This document shows, in pieces, positions 1 to 9,394 of a DNA stretch of 64,000 nucleotides (position 1 is its first letter; every line of letters begins with the position of its first letter). A program made the position numbers and the translations under genes. The DNA comes from Paenibacillus dendritiformis (lineage in GTDB: Bacteria > Bacillota > Bacilli > Paenibacillales > Paenibacillaceae): assembly GCF_021654795.1 (NCBI RefSeq), contig NZ_AP025344.1, forward strand, positions 1,440,501 to 1,504,500, given 5' to 3'. The notes under the pieces were generated by a model. It made no database searches. It saw only the letters and a list, made by a program, of their open reading frames with translations, and was not told the origin of the DNA.

Positions 1-2
1 TG

Positions 3-554
3 GACTGGCAATGGAACGAGAAGATCATTCCTTATTGGAAGGAAGTCGGCAAATATGCCGAGGATCGGGGCGTCAAAATCGGATTGGAGCTGCACGGCGG
101 GTTCTCCGTGCATTCCCCGGGGACGATGCTTCGCCTGCGCGAAGCGACCTGCGAAGCGATTGGCGCCAACCTGGATCCGAGCCATATGTGGTGGCAGGGC
201 ATCGATCCGGTGCAGGCGGTCCGCATTCTCGGCAAGGAAAACGCAATTCATCACTTCCATGCGAAGGATACGACCATCGATCCGATCAATGTGAACAAGC
301 ATGGGGTTACCGATATGCAGTCGTACACGATGATGCTCGATCGGGCTTGGCAGTTCCGGACCGTAGGCTATGGGCATGACGTGAAAACGTGGGCGGATAT
401 CGTCAGCGCGCTTCGTCTGGTCGGCTACGATTATGTCGTCAGCATCGAGCATGAAGACGGCTTGATGTCCATCGACGAAGGCTTCACCAAAGCGGTCCAG
501 AACCTGCAGCCGCTCCTGATGAAAGAGCCGCTCGGCGAGATGTGGTGGGTGTAG
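3..554 (+). CDS. Sugar phosphate isomerase/epimerase, TIM-barrel (5' truncated)
   Basis: The reading frame is open from the first bases of the window, so the start lies outside. The visible 183 residues carry signatures of the xylose-isomerase-like TIM-barrel family (AP endonuclease family 2): GLELHGGFSVHSPGTM, an NLDPSHMWWQG stretch where aspartate and histidine would bind metal, a HFHAKDT motif, and SIEHEDGLM near the end. Such proteins isomerise or epimerise sugars or inositol derivatives in the cytoplasm. The ThuA-like gene follows after 119 bases on the same strand, a common pairing in sugar-catabolic operons of Paenibacillus. The exact substrate cannot be told from sequence. Confidence 0.85.
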   Translation, partial: DWQWNEKIIPYWKEVGKYAEDRGVKIGLELHGGFSVHSPGTMLRLREATCEAIGANLDPSHMWWQGIDPVQAVRILGKENAIHHFHAKDTTIDPINVNKHGVTDMQSYTMMLDRAWQFRTVGYGHDVKTWADIVSALRLVGYDYVVSIEHEDGLMSIDEGFTKAVQNLQPLLMKEPLGEMWWV

Positions 555-673
555 GCCGCCGCAATCGGCGCAACTGAGGATCCGAACATACAAGCAAGAA
601 GGCGCGATCCGCAAGCCCGCCGTCGACCCGGTGCATGGCGGGCGAATGCGGGACGCGAAAGGAGCAGACAACG

Positions 674-1396
674 ATGACACACCGACGCAAAGTGACGATT
701 TGGAATGAATACCGGCATGAGCAGCACAACCCCAAAGTTGCCGAAGTGTACCCGAAGGGCATTCATCAGGCGATTGGGGAGGGCTTGGGCTCCGGTTGCG
801 ATATCCGCTACGCGACCCTGGACATGCCGGAGCACGGCCTGACCGAAGAGGTGCTGAACGATACCGATGTGCTGATCTGGTGGGGGCATATGGCTCACCA
901 CGAAGTGGATGACGCGATCGTGGAGCGCGTCCACCAGCGGGTTCTGCACGGCATGGGGCTTATCGTTCTGCACTCCGGCCATTTCTCCAAAATCTTCAAG
1001 AAACTGATGGGAACCGGCTGCGATTTGAAATGGCGCGAAGCGAATGACAAGGAGCGGTTATGGGTCGTGGCTCCGAACCATCCGATTGCCGAAGGCATCG
1101 GGGAATATTTCGAGCTGGAGCGGGAGGAAATGTACGGCGAGCATTTCGACATTCCTCAGCCGGACGAACTGGTATTCGTCAGCTGGTTCACGGGCGGCGA
1201 AGTATTCCGCAGCGGCTGCTGTTACCATCGCGGCATGGGCAAAGTGTTCTACTTCCGTCCGGGCCATGAGACGTACCCGACGTATTACAACGAGAACGTG
1301 AAGCGGGTCATCGCCAACGCGGTCGAATGGGCGGCGCCGGCGAAGCGGGCTTATCCGAATTACGGCAATGCGAAGCCGCTGGAACCGATGAGCTGA
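674..1396 (+). CDS. ThuA-like domain protein (trehalose utilisation family)
   Basis: 240 residues. The ATG at 674 is preceded by AAAGGAG at about 658-664; an upstream in-frame ATG at 635 lacks a ribosome site. The protein has a class I glutamine-amidotransferase-like flavodoxin fold as in ThuA: an early strand with [21 protein letters not shown] near residues 70-85, [14 protein letters not shown] near 105-120, and [16 protein letters not shown] near 195-210. ThuA proteins are tied to disaccharide use, but their reaction is poorly defined. The gene follows the isomerase/epimerase and ends in a clear terminator, so the two probably close one operon. Confidence 0.85.
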   Translation: MTHRRKVTIWNEYRHEQHNPKVAEVYPKGIHQAIGEGLGSGCDIRYATLDMPEHGLTEEVLNDTDVLIWWGHMAHHEVDDAIVERVHQRVLHGMGLIVLHSGHFSKIFKKLMGTGCDLKWREANDKERLWVVAPNHPIAEGIGEYFELEREEMYGEHFDIPQPDELVFVSWFTGGEVFRSGCCYHRGMGKVFYFRPGHETYPTYYNENVKRVIANAVEWAAPAKRAYPNYGNAKPLEPMS

Positions 1397-1856
1397 TTCG
1401 CAGCGCGGTACCATTGAAGAAGAATACGCAGATGAATGCCTTGGGCAGGGAGAAGGACAAGCTCCGTTCTTTCCGCCCAGGGCTTTTTTTGCCGCATCCG
1501 GGATGAATCCGGAGATGGCCGCCTGCGCGCTGCAGGAGCGCCAGATGACGGAAGGCGTCAGCATGGGCGGGGTGAAGAGGTAAGGGAGCCGATCCGCCCC
1601 TCCGGATATTGGAGCATGATCCGGCCGCTGCCGGGTGTACGGAATCTATCCCAACTCCGCTGGTCAGGGGAGCTGGCGGGATGCTCGGGGAAGGGGGCCG
1701 ATGTTCAACGTTTCCTCAGAGCCTGGCTGAGGCTGTATGGAGAATCCCGGGTCAGGACGGACCGGGAGACGCGTAGCCGGCACACCTATGCAGCACACCT
1801 ATGCAAAAGCGAATGCAGCCGTTACAATGAGGTATAGAATAGATGAGGTGATTGCA
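1397..1856. other. Intergenic stretch with one terminator
   Basis: About 460 bases between the ThuA-like gene and the methyltransferase. It holds the terminator at 1438-1490. An open frame at 1436-1837 begins inside that terminator, has no ribosome site and an Arg/Gly-rich composition, and is judged non-coding. Nothing else was recognised. Confidence 0.5.
1438..1490 (+). terminator. Rho-independent terminator after ThuA-like gene
   Basis: GCCTTGGGC at 1438-1446 pairs with GCCCAGGGC at 1475-1483 (9 bp, one G-U), followed directly by seven T at 1484-1490. Confidence 0.75.
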
Positions 1857-2591
1857 GTGACAGAATGGTATGAACGAAGCTTCGGCCGCGATTATTTGCT
1901 CGTATACCGCCACCGGGATTTTCAGGGCGCGACGCAGGAAGTGCACGGGATGATGGAGTGGCTTCGGCTGCCGGCGTCCGCATCGATCCTCGATTTGTGC
2001 TGCGGCATGGGCAGACATGCGCTGGCTCTGGCGGAAGCGGGCTACCGGGTCACCGGGGTAGATTTATCCGACGTGCTTCTCGAGGAAGCGATGGCGCATG
2101 ATACCCGCGGCCAGGTGAAGTTTTTGCGCGGCGATATGAGAGAGCTGCCTGTGGAAGGACCGTATGATGCGGTCGTGAATTTATTTACGTCATTTGGTTA
2201 TTTTGCAGACAATGCGGACAATGCCCGCGTCTTTCAGGAGATTCATCGCGTCTTGAAGCCGCAGGGCCGCTTTATCGTCGATTTTCTGAACCCGTCCTAT
2301 GTCCGGGAACATCTGGTGCCGCATTCGGAACGGCTGGACGGCGGTACGCGCATCGAGGAGCGGCGCCGCATCGAGAACGGCTTCGTCAAGAAGGAGATCG
2401 CGCTGACGGACGCGTCCGGCGGAGAGCCGCGACACTATGAAGAGCGCGTCCGGTTGTATGAACTGGCGGATTTTCGGCAAATGATGGAGGAGGCGGGGCT
2501 TGTCATCGACCAGGTCCATGGCGGCTATGACGGCGCCGCCTACGATGAGGGACAGTCCAAGCGCATGATTATGGTTGGTCACCGGCCATAG
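1857..2591 (+). CDS. SAM-dependent class I methyltransferase
   Basis: 244 residues from a GTG at 1857 preceded by GAGGTG at 1844-1849. A longer frame runs upstream but has no ribosome site. Rossmann-fold methyltransferase motif I is clear (ILDLCCGMGRHALALAEAGY), followed by TGVDLS, an FLRGDMRELP segment and the post-motif VVNLFTSFGYF, as in the Methyltransf_25/11 families. It is cytoplasmic and its substrate is unknown. The gene stands alone between the upstream terminator and the metallo-hydrolase gene 138 bases downstream. Confidence 0.85.
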   Translation: MTEWYERSFGRDYLLVYRHRDFQGATQEVHGMMEWLRLPASASILDLCCGMGRHALALAEAGYRVTGVDLSDVLLEEAMAHDTRGQVKFLRGDMRELPVEGPYDAVVNLFTSFGYFADNADNARVFQEIHRVLKPQGRFIVDFLNPSYVREHLVPHSERLDGGTRIEERRRIENGFVKKEIALTDASGGEPRHYEERVRLYELADFRQMMEEAGLVIDQVHGGYDGAAYDEGQSKRMIMVGHRP

Positions 2592-2729
2592 CGGCCGTTC
2601 GGCCGCATCCCCATCGGCTTCCACCGTCTTGCCGGCGGCGCTGATCGGTCTGGAAAAGGACTTTGGCCGGATGGATTCGCGGAGTGCTCCCGGAGTCAGT
2701 TCCCGGGGAGGAAAGCGAGGTATACATAG

Positions 2730-3746
2730 ATGAGCGATATTCGACATACGCAGGAGGGAGGGGACCGTCCGGTCCAGCTTCACCGTCCGGTCGACGGGGT
2801 GCTGCAGGCGCGCATTCCGGTTCCGTACTCCCTTCGCTGGGTGAACAGCTATATCTTAATCGGGCCGGAAGGCTATACGATTGTCGATCCGGGCCTCGGA
2901 ACCGTAGAGGCGGAAGCCTGCTGGGCGGCGCTGCTGGGCCAGCTCGACGGGCCCGTCGCCCGTATTGTCCTAACCCATTACCATCCGGATCATCTCGGGA
3001 TGGCCGGGCGGCTGCAGCGGCAGCTGGACATCCCGGTATCGATCTCGGAGACCGGGTGGGAGCATGCGCTGCGCATGTGGGGGCCGGGCCAGCGGATGTC
3101 CGAAGCGATGATGGCCTTGTTCGCGGAGCATGGCGTTCCGGCCCCGATCGTCGCGTCCATTGAATCGCATATGGACGGCTTCCTTCCGCTCGTCGCGCCG
3201 CTGCCTGAGGTGGAGTTCCTCGGCGACGGCGAGCAGGCCGAGTTCGGCGGCCGGACCTGGGACGTGCTGGAGACGGCCGGGCATGCCCCCGGGCATCTCA
3301 GCTTCTATGATGCCGCCAGCGGCTTGATGCTGGCAGGGGATCATGTGCTGCCGCAGATTTCGCCGAATGTGAGCTATATGCCGGGGAGCGACCCGCAGCC
3401 GCTCCAATCGTATTTGGAGGGCCTCGCGAGGCTGAGGGGCCTCCAGGTGGAGCTGGCGCTGCCGGGACACCGCCATCCGTTCCGCCATTATGCGGCCCGC
3501 ATCGATGAGCTGCTGCGGCATCATGAGGAGCGGCTGGCGGCCATGGCGGCGCTGCTGGCGGAGGGAGCGCGCACCGCATACGACGTATGCGTGGAATGCT
3601 TCGGCAGCCCGGAGCGCCTCACCCTCCATCAATTCCGCTTCGCGATGGGGGAAGCGCTCGCTCATCTGCTGGAGCTGGAACGGCGGGGGCAGGCGCGCCG
3701 GACTTCGCCGCCCGCATCCGGGCCCATCCGCTTCCGCTCCGGCTGA
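2730..3746 (+). CDS. Metallo-beta-lactamase-fold hydrolase
   Basis: 338 residues. The metal-binding motif THYHPDHLG (HxHxDH type) lies near residue 82. Later metal ligands are visible in ETAGHAPGHLSFYD, LMLAGDHVL and ALPGHRHPF. The C-terminal ~70 residues form a helical, possibly winged-helix-like extension, typical of the MBL branch annotated as hydroxyacylglutathione-hydrolase-like. It is probably a cytoplasmic thioester or ester hydrolase; the substrate is unknown. The start at 2730 is preceded by GAGGTATACATAG. Next downstream is the repeat-rich region at 3.8 kb. Confidence 0.85.
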   Translation: MSDIRHTQEGGDRPVQLHRPVDGVLQARIPVPYSLRWVNSYILIGPEGYTIVDPGLGTVEAEACWAALLGQLDGPVARIVLTHYHPDHLGMAGRLQRQLDIPVSISETGWEHALRMWGPGQRMSEAMMALFAEHGVPAPIVASIESHMDGFLPLVAPLPEVEFLGDGEQAEFGGRTWDVLETAGHAPGHLSFYDAASGLMLAGDHVLPQISPNVSYMPGSDPQPLQSYLEGLARLRGLQVELALPGHRHPFRHYAARIDELLRHHEERLAAMAALLAEGARTAYDVCVECFGSPERLTLHQFRFAMGEALAHLLELERRGQARRTSPPASGPIRFRSG

Positions 3747-3790
3747 CACAATGAGAGTCTCTCCTAACCATTGCGAAAAGATTGGTTCGG

Positions 3791-4017
3791 CCACCCGAAC
3801 ATAGATTGTAGACGGGAAAGGGTCGGCGCGTAAACCGAGATTGTGCAAGTGGAAAAAACGGCGGCGCGTACATCGAAATTGTGCAGGCGGGAAAAGGGCG
3901 GGGCGTACACCGAGATGTCCAAGCGTGAAGAGGGTCGGCGCGTACACCGAGATTTGTGCAAGTGGAAAGAACGGCGGCGGGTACACTGCAGGCGGGAAAA
4001 GGGCGGCACGCAAAACG
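3791..4017. repeat. Degenerate 37-38 bp tandem repeat array
   Basis: The anchor CGTACACCGAGATTGTGCAAG recurs imperfectly with its CGTA (or equivalent) at 3829, 3867, 3904, 3941, 3980 and about 4009. Spacing is 38, 37, 37, 39 and about 29 bases. Between anchors lie A-rich and GGCGG blocks. Open frames across it on both strands are short, Arg- or Pro/Phe-rich and lack ribosome sites, so it is treated as non-coding. Confidence 0.7.
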
Positions 4018-4047
4018 GTGGAGAATGGGATGAGGCAGTGAAATCCT

Positions 4048-4226
4048 GCATGGAGGCAGCAATTTTCCCTCTTTCAGCCCCTCTGTGATGAAATTGCTGC
4101 AAAAGTACAGTATTTTCATTGATCTTTGTCCTTAACCAAGCAAATCATCCGAAATTGATGCAGTTTTGCAGCAATTCCCGTAACCGAGCGCACGTCATAT
4201 AGAAATGCTGCAGATTTACAGCATTA
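4048..4226. repeat. Cluster of ATTGCTGCA/TGCAGCAAT palindromic elements
   Basis: Short inverted repeats built on the same core recur here: AAATTGCTGCA at about 4091, ATTGATGCAGTTTTGCAGCAAT at about 4155-4175, and AATGCTG...CAGCATT at 4204-4225. The same family is found again at about 60,606-60,800. They look like small dispersed hairpin elements; no gene is visible in this stretch. Confidence 0.6.
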
Positions 4227-4316
4227 TCAGTAGGGTCGGCCTTGCGTAACAGGGGCAGGGCGGTCTCGTTGCGTGCTGACAATGACTCACGGGAGCCTCT
4301 GCCGTGCAAGCCCTCA

Positions 4317-4340
4317 AGCCCGGTCCATCGGAACCGGGCT
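4317..4340 (-). terminator. Hairpin downstream of PgpA-family gene
   Basis: AGCCCGGT at 4317-4324 pairs with ACCGGGCT at 4333-4340, about 45 bases past the minus-strand stop at 4386. There is no good T-run, so termination is uncertain. Confidence 0.35.
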
Positions 4341-4385
4341 CTGTTCGCGTTGACAGCGTTCCGGAGCTCCCGGAACGGCGGCGGA

Positions 4386-4955
4386 TTACGGCTCCAGCGC
4401 CTTCATTTCTTCCTCGCGCTCCGCCTGCTTGCGGTGGGCGATCCGGCTGCTGGCCGCCGCGGCGATGGCCCCGACGATATCATCGAGGTACGTATGAATC
4501 TGGCCGTCGCTTTTGTCATTCAGCTTCTTGAGAATGCCCGGCTTCATTTTGTCCACATAGCCGTAATTGGTGAAGCCGATGCTGCCGTAGACGTTCACGA
4601 TGGAGAAGGCCAACACTTCATCGACCCCGTACAGGCTCTCGTCGTTCTCGATCATTTCCTGCAGGGCCGGAATAAGCTTGCCCTCCTCCGCCAAAATATC
4701 GAGCTGAATGCCGGTCAGCACGGCATTCTGCACTTCCCGCTTCAAAAGCACCTGCTCGACGTTAAATTTGCAATATTCCATCGTTAGCTCCGGGAAGTAT
4801 TGCCGCTGCAAAAACATGACCAGCTCGGCGATCTGGTCCACCGTAATACCCCGCTTATGGAGCCATTCGCGAGTGGCTTTCTCGATTTTATCACTGTCCA
4901 GACTATAGGGCTTTTTCGCCTCGGCGGGCATGTTCATATCTGTCGGTTGATTCAT
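4386..4955 (-). CDS. Phosphatidylglycerophosphatase A family protein (YutG-like)
   Basis: 189 residues, starting at 4955 behind AAGAGGTGCTCAACG. The sequence matches the PgpA / YutG family: ATREWLHKRGITVDQIAELV near the N-terminus, FSIVNVYGSIGFTNYGYVDK, and the conserved C-terminal HTYLDDIVGAIAAAASSR. Family members dephosphorylate phosphatidylglycerol phosphate, or share that fold without proven activity in Bacillus. A non-conserved tail rich in Lys and Glu ends the protein. It is transcribed divergently from gerM. Confidence 0.85.
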   Translation of the reverse strand: MNQPTDMNMPAEAKKPYSLDSDKIEKATREWLHKRGITVDQIAELVMFLQRQYFPELTMEYCKFNVEQVLLKREVQNAVLTGIQLDILAEEGKLIPALQEMIENDESLYGVDEVLAFSIVNVYGSIGFTNYGYVDKMKPGILKKLNDKSDGQIHTYLDDIVGAIAAAASSRIAHRKQAEREEEMKALEP

Positions 4956-5182
4956 CGTTGAGCACCTCTTTTTTGTTCATTTCCATAGCGTGCGGATTCG
5001 CCACCACACTTATGTATTCGACGCCGCTCACCCATAACCTTCCTTCCTGCCATGAAAAACGCCGCCATCCAAATCCGGCCCAACAACTTGTCATGAAGCG
5101 GACAGCCTGCTCGTATACATAGGACAAACGGGGGGAGACTTCACCGTCTCCTGCAACGAACTTGAAGGAGGTTGTATCGCTC

Positions 5183-6253
5183 ATGAGGCGGACAAGTGGT
5201 TGGCGGCAAGGAAGTCTGGCGGTAATACTGACACTCCCTTTTCTATTGAGTGCCTGCGGAGGCGGCGACGGGGCCATTGACGCGCCTCCGCCTGATATCG
5301 AGGCGAGAATGATAACGGAAGCGGAAGGCGGAGCGGGGTCCCCCGGCACCAGCCTCACTGGGCAGGAGGATGCTCAGACGAACGCCAACATGACGGTCTA
5401 TCTGCGGGATCGGAACGGATATCTGGCCCCCATCTCTTACCAGTGGGATGCGGCAGACGCGAAGAGCCTCGCGCAAGCCTCGCTTGAGCTGCTCGTGAAG
5501 CAGGGGCTGCACAGCGCCAAGCTTCCTGCCGGATTCGAGGCGGTGCTGCCCCAAGGGACAGGCGTTACGAATGTGACGCTGAAGCCGGATCAGAAGCTGG
5601 CGATTGTGGAGCTCTCGAAGGAGTTCGCCAGTTATGAACCGGCAGAGGAACGGCAGATGCTGGAGGCGATCACGTGGACGCTCACTTCGCTGCCCGACGT
5701 GGAGAACGTTCAGTTGTGGATGGATTCACATAAATTGAATGAGATGCCGAAAAACGGCACCCCGCTGGATATCCCGTTGAACCGCCAGTTCGGAATCAAC
5801 GTGGAGAAATCCGAGTCGGTCAATTATTTGCGCTCGATGCCGGTAACGCTTTATTTCTCCAGCTACAGCGAGGAGGGCAAGTCCTACTTCGTGCCGGTCA
5901 CCCGCCTCGTGGAGCCGTCCGACAATCCAATCGAGGCGACGCTGAAGCAAATTATTGCGGGGCCGCTCAACCCGAAGACGCTGGAGCGGGTTGCCTCCGA
6001 GGAGACGACCGTCAGCGCGGTTGCCCAGGAGGGCGATACGCTGACCGTCGATCTGGCCGATACGATGTTCGAAGCGGGCGAGCCCGTGCCGGCCGAGCTG
6101 CTGAAGGCCGTCGTGCTGTCGCTGACCGAGCGGGAGGGCATTGCCAAGGTGAGAATCAAGATGAACGGCAACGCGGATATTCAAGGTACCGATAAGAAAA
6201 ACTATTCGGAGCCTGTGGCTCGGCCTGTCATTAATCCGGCCTGGAAAGGCTAG
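5183..6253 (+). CDS. gerM: GerM-like spore germination lipoprotein (two GerMN domains)
   Basis: 356 residues. The ATG at 5183 has GAAGGAGG at 5164-5171; a TTG at 5162 is in frame but precedes that site. Residues 1-25 are a lipoprotein signal ending in LLSAC, so Cys25 is the predicted lipidated residue. Two GerMN repeats follow, about residues 80-190 and 215-335; the second includes YFSSYSEEGKSYFVPVTRLV. GerM is needed for sporulation and germination in B. subtilis. The order gerM-rph-rdgB matches B. subtilis and supports the call. Confidence 0.92.
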   Translation: MRRTSGWRQGSLAVILTLPFLLSACGGGDGAIDAPPPDIEARMITEAEGGAGSPGTSLTGQEDAQTNANMTVYLRDRNGYLAPISYQWDAADAKSLAQASLELLVKQGLHSAKLPAGFEAVLPQGTGVTNVTLKPDQKLAIVELSKEFASYEPAEERQMLEAITWTLTSLPDVENVQLWMDSHKLNEMPKNGTPLDIPLNRQFGINVEKSESVNYLRSMPVTLYFSSYSEEGKSYFVPVTRLVEPSDNPIEATLKQIIAGPLNPKTLERVASEETTVSAVAQEGDTLTVDLADTMFEAGEPVPAELLKAVVLSLTEREGIAKVRIKMNGNADIQGTDKKNYSEPVARPVINPAWKG

Positions 6254-6338
6254 AACAGGTGATTTTCGCCAGGGTCTTTGATAGAATAAGAAAATGTTCC
6301 CTATCGGACGACAGAGCAATGTCAGGAGGCATAAATTC

Positions 6339-7076
6339 ATGAGAAGCAACGGACGACAGGCGGATGAGCTCCGCCCGATTACGATTCGGACGAATACGAA
6401 TAAATACGCGGAGGGCTCGGTCCTTATCGAGGTTGGCGACACGAGGGTCATGTGCACGGCGTCGATTGACGAGAAGGTTCCCCCGTTCATGAAAGGCCAG
6501 GGGAAGGGCTGGATTACGGCGGAATACTCGATGCTGCCCCGGGCGACGCAGGTTCGCAATCAGCGCGAATCGGCCCGCGGCAAGCTTACGGGTCGCACGA
6601 TGGAAATACAGCGGCTGATCGGGCGCGCGCTCCGTTCGGTCGTCGATCTGCATGCGTTGGGCGAGCGCACCATTACGCTCGATTGTGACGTGCTGCAAGC
6701 GGACGGAGGCACGCGTACGACTTCGATCACCGGATCTTTCGTTGCGATGGCGATGGCGGTCGACAAGATTGCAACTCAGCACAATCTGTCCAAGTTCCCG
6801 ATTACCGATTTTTTGGGCTCGGTCAGCGTAGGCATCCTGCAAGGGAAGACGCTGCTCGACTTGAACTACGATGAGGATTCGACGGCCAAGGTCGATATGA
6901 ACGTCGTCATGACCGGCAGCGGCAAGTTCGTGGAGGTGCAGGGCACGGGCGAGGACAGCCCGTTCTCGCGTCAAGAGCTGAACGATCTGCTGGCCGCGGC
7001 GGAGAAGGGGATACTGGAAATCGTCAAGCTGCAGAAGGAAGCGCTCGGACCGATCGCTGACAAAATTACCGCGTAA
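6339..7076 (+). CDS. rph: Ribonuclease PH
   Basis: 245 residues from the ATG at 6339 with CAGGAGGC at 6323-6330. A phosphate-dependent 3'-5' exoribonuclease that trims tRNA 3' ends. Diagnostic blocks are [15 protein letters not shown] at the start, [14 protein letters not shown], a following RGRT-like segment ([18 protein letters not shown]), [16 protein letters not shown], and [15 protein letters not shown] with phosphate- and metal-site acids. Length matches the family. It lies between gerM and rdgB, as in B. subtilis, and probably shares a transcript with rdgB (32-base gap). Confidence 0.97.
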   Translation: MRSNGRQADELRPITIRTNTNKYAEGSVLIEVGDTRVMCTASIDEKVPPFMKGQGKGWITAEYSMLPRATQVRNQRESARGKLTGRTMEIQRLIGRALRSVVDLHALGERTITLDCDVLQADGGTRTTSITGSFVAMAMAVDKIATQHNLSKFPITDFLGSVSVGILQGKTLLDLNYDEDSTAKVDMNVVMTGSGKFVEVQGTGEDSPFSRQELNDLLAAAEKGILEIVKLQKEALGPIADKITA

Positions 7077-7108
7077 GCGCAAGCATCCGAAGGAGAGACA
7101 GTGAAGCC

Positions 7109-7774
7109 ATGAGCACAGGGGAAGCCATGATACCGCAGCAAGATACGATGATTATCGCGACACAGAACCAGGGCAAGCTGAAGGAATTTCAGCTTGCCTT
7201 CCAATCGATCGGGAAGCGCGTGCTCAGCATGGCCGATTACCCGCATCTGCCCGACATCGAGGAAGATGGCGACACGTTCACGGCCAATGCGCTGAAGAAG
7301 GCGAAGACGATGGCCGAAGCATTGAATCTGCCGGTGCTGGCCGATGATTCCGGCTTGTGCGTCGATCGGCTGGACGGTGCTCCGGGCGTCTACTCGGCCC
7401 GCTACGCGGGCGGGCATGGGGATGATCAGGCCAACAATGCCAAGCTGCTGGCGGAGCTCGGGAAGCTTCCTCCGATGGACACGGACGCGGAAGCTCCGGC
7501 CGGATGCCGTATTCTCAGCCCGGCCCGGTTCGTATGCGTCCTCGTCTTGTACGATCCGGCGCGGCAGTCTTTCGTCGAGGCCCCCGGGACCGCTGACGGG
7601 TATATCATCGACCAGCCCCGGGGCAATCATGGATTCGGCTATGATCCCCTCTTCTATCTCCCGGAGCTGGGCCGCACGATGGCCGAGCTTGCGCCGGAGG
7701 AGAAGGAGCGCATCAGCCATCGCGGCGCAGCCATCCGCCGGATGCTGGATATGCTTCGCACCGGGACGGCCTGA
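7109..7774 (+). CDS. rdgB: dITP/XTP pyrophosphatase (RdgB/HAM1 family)
   Basis: 221 residues, about 20 longer than typical because of a short N-terminal extension before MIIATQNQGKLKEF and an insertion near residue 125. It cleaves non-canonical purine triphosphates to monophosphates and pyrophosphate. Family motifs present: TQNQGKLKEF for phosphate binding, EDGDTFTANALKKA, LADDSGLCVDRLDGAPGVYSAR split over the active site, GNHGFGYDPLFYLPE, and the closing ELAPEEKERISHRG. The ATG at 7109 follows AAGGAGAGACAGTGAAGCC. A terminator follows. Confidence 0.95.
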   Translation: MSTGEAMIPQQDTMIIATQNQGKLKEFQLAFQSIGKRVLSMADYPHLPDIEEDGDTFTANALKKAKTMAEALNLPVLADDSGLCVDRLDGAPGVYSARYAGGHGDDQANNAKLLAELGKLPPMDTDAEAPAGCRILSPARFVCVLVLYDPARQSFVEAPGTADGYIIDQPRGNHGFGYDPLFYLPELGRTMAELAPEEKERISHRGAAIRRMLDMLRTGTA

Positions 7775-7832
7775 CCCGTTCATACGGGGGAGAGGAAACG
7801 GAGGATACCGTTTTTTTAGACTGCTTTTTTAG

Positions 7833-7866
7833 ACCGTATCGCTTGCCGCGATGCGGTTTTTTATTT
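7833..7866 (+). terminator. Rho-independent terminator after rdgB
   Basis: ACCGTATCGC at 7833-7842 pairs with GCGATGCGGT at 7848-7857 (one G-U), then TTTTTTATTTATTTTT. Confidence 0.8.
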
Positions 7867-7927
7867 ATTTTTATATTTTCGATAAGATTACTATGAATTA
7901 ATACTAGGCAACGAGCGGAAAATATGA

Positions 7928-9262
<1,335 letters not shown>

Positions 9263-9270
9263 GCCGGAGA

Positions 9271-9351
9271 CCCGGCTAGACTTTGCGGTCTAGCCGGGAT
9301 AAGACAAAGACACACGCCGCGGGGCGAGGAGCCCGTTGGCGTGTGTTTTTT
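9271..9351 (+). terminator. Double hairpin between convergent metY and asnB
   Basis: CCCGGCTAGAC (9271-9281) pairs with GTCTAGCCGGG (9288-9298) without a T-run. Next, ACACACGCC (9310-9318) pairs with GGCGTGTGT (9338-9346), followed by a T-run to 9351. The second is a canonical terminator for metY; the pair may also stop asnB transcripts. Confidence 0.8.
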
Positions 9352-9394
9352 GTTTCTTGCCGGGGAGCGGGGGGACTGCCGATGAGACGTGCCG

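Noticed and set aside
1436..1837. Plus-strand open frame of 133 codons
   Set aside because: It begins inside the ThuA-gene terminator, has no ribosome site, and overlaps the promoter region of the methyltransferase gene.
3619..4119. Minus-strand open frames over the 37-bp array rich in Phe, Pro and Arg
   Set aside because: They read through degenerate repeats and into the MBL gene antisense; no start context.
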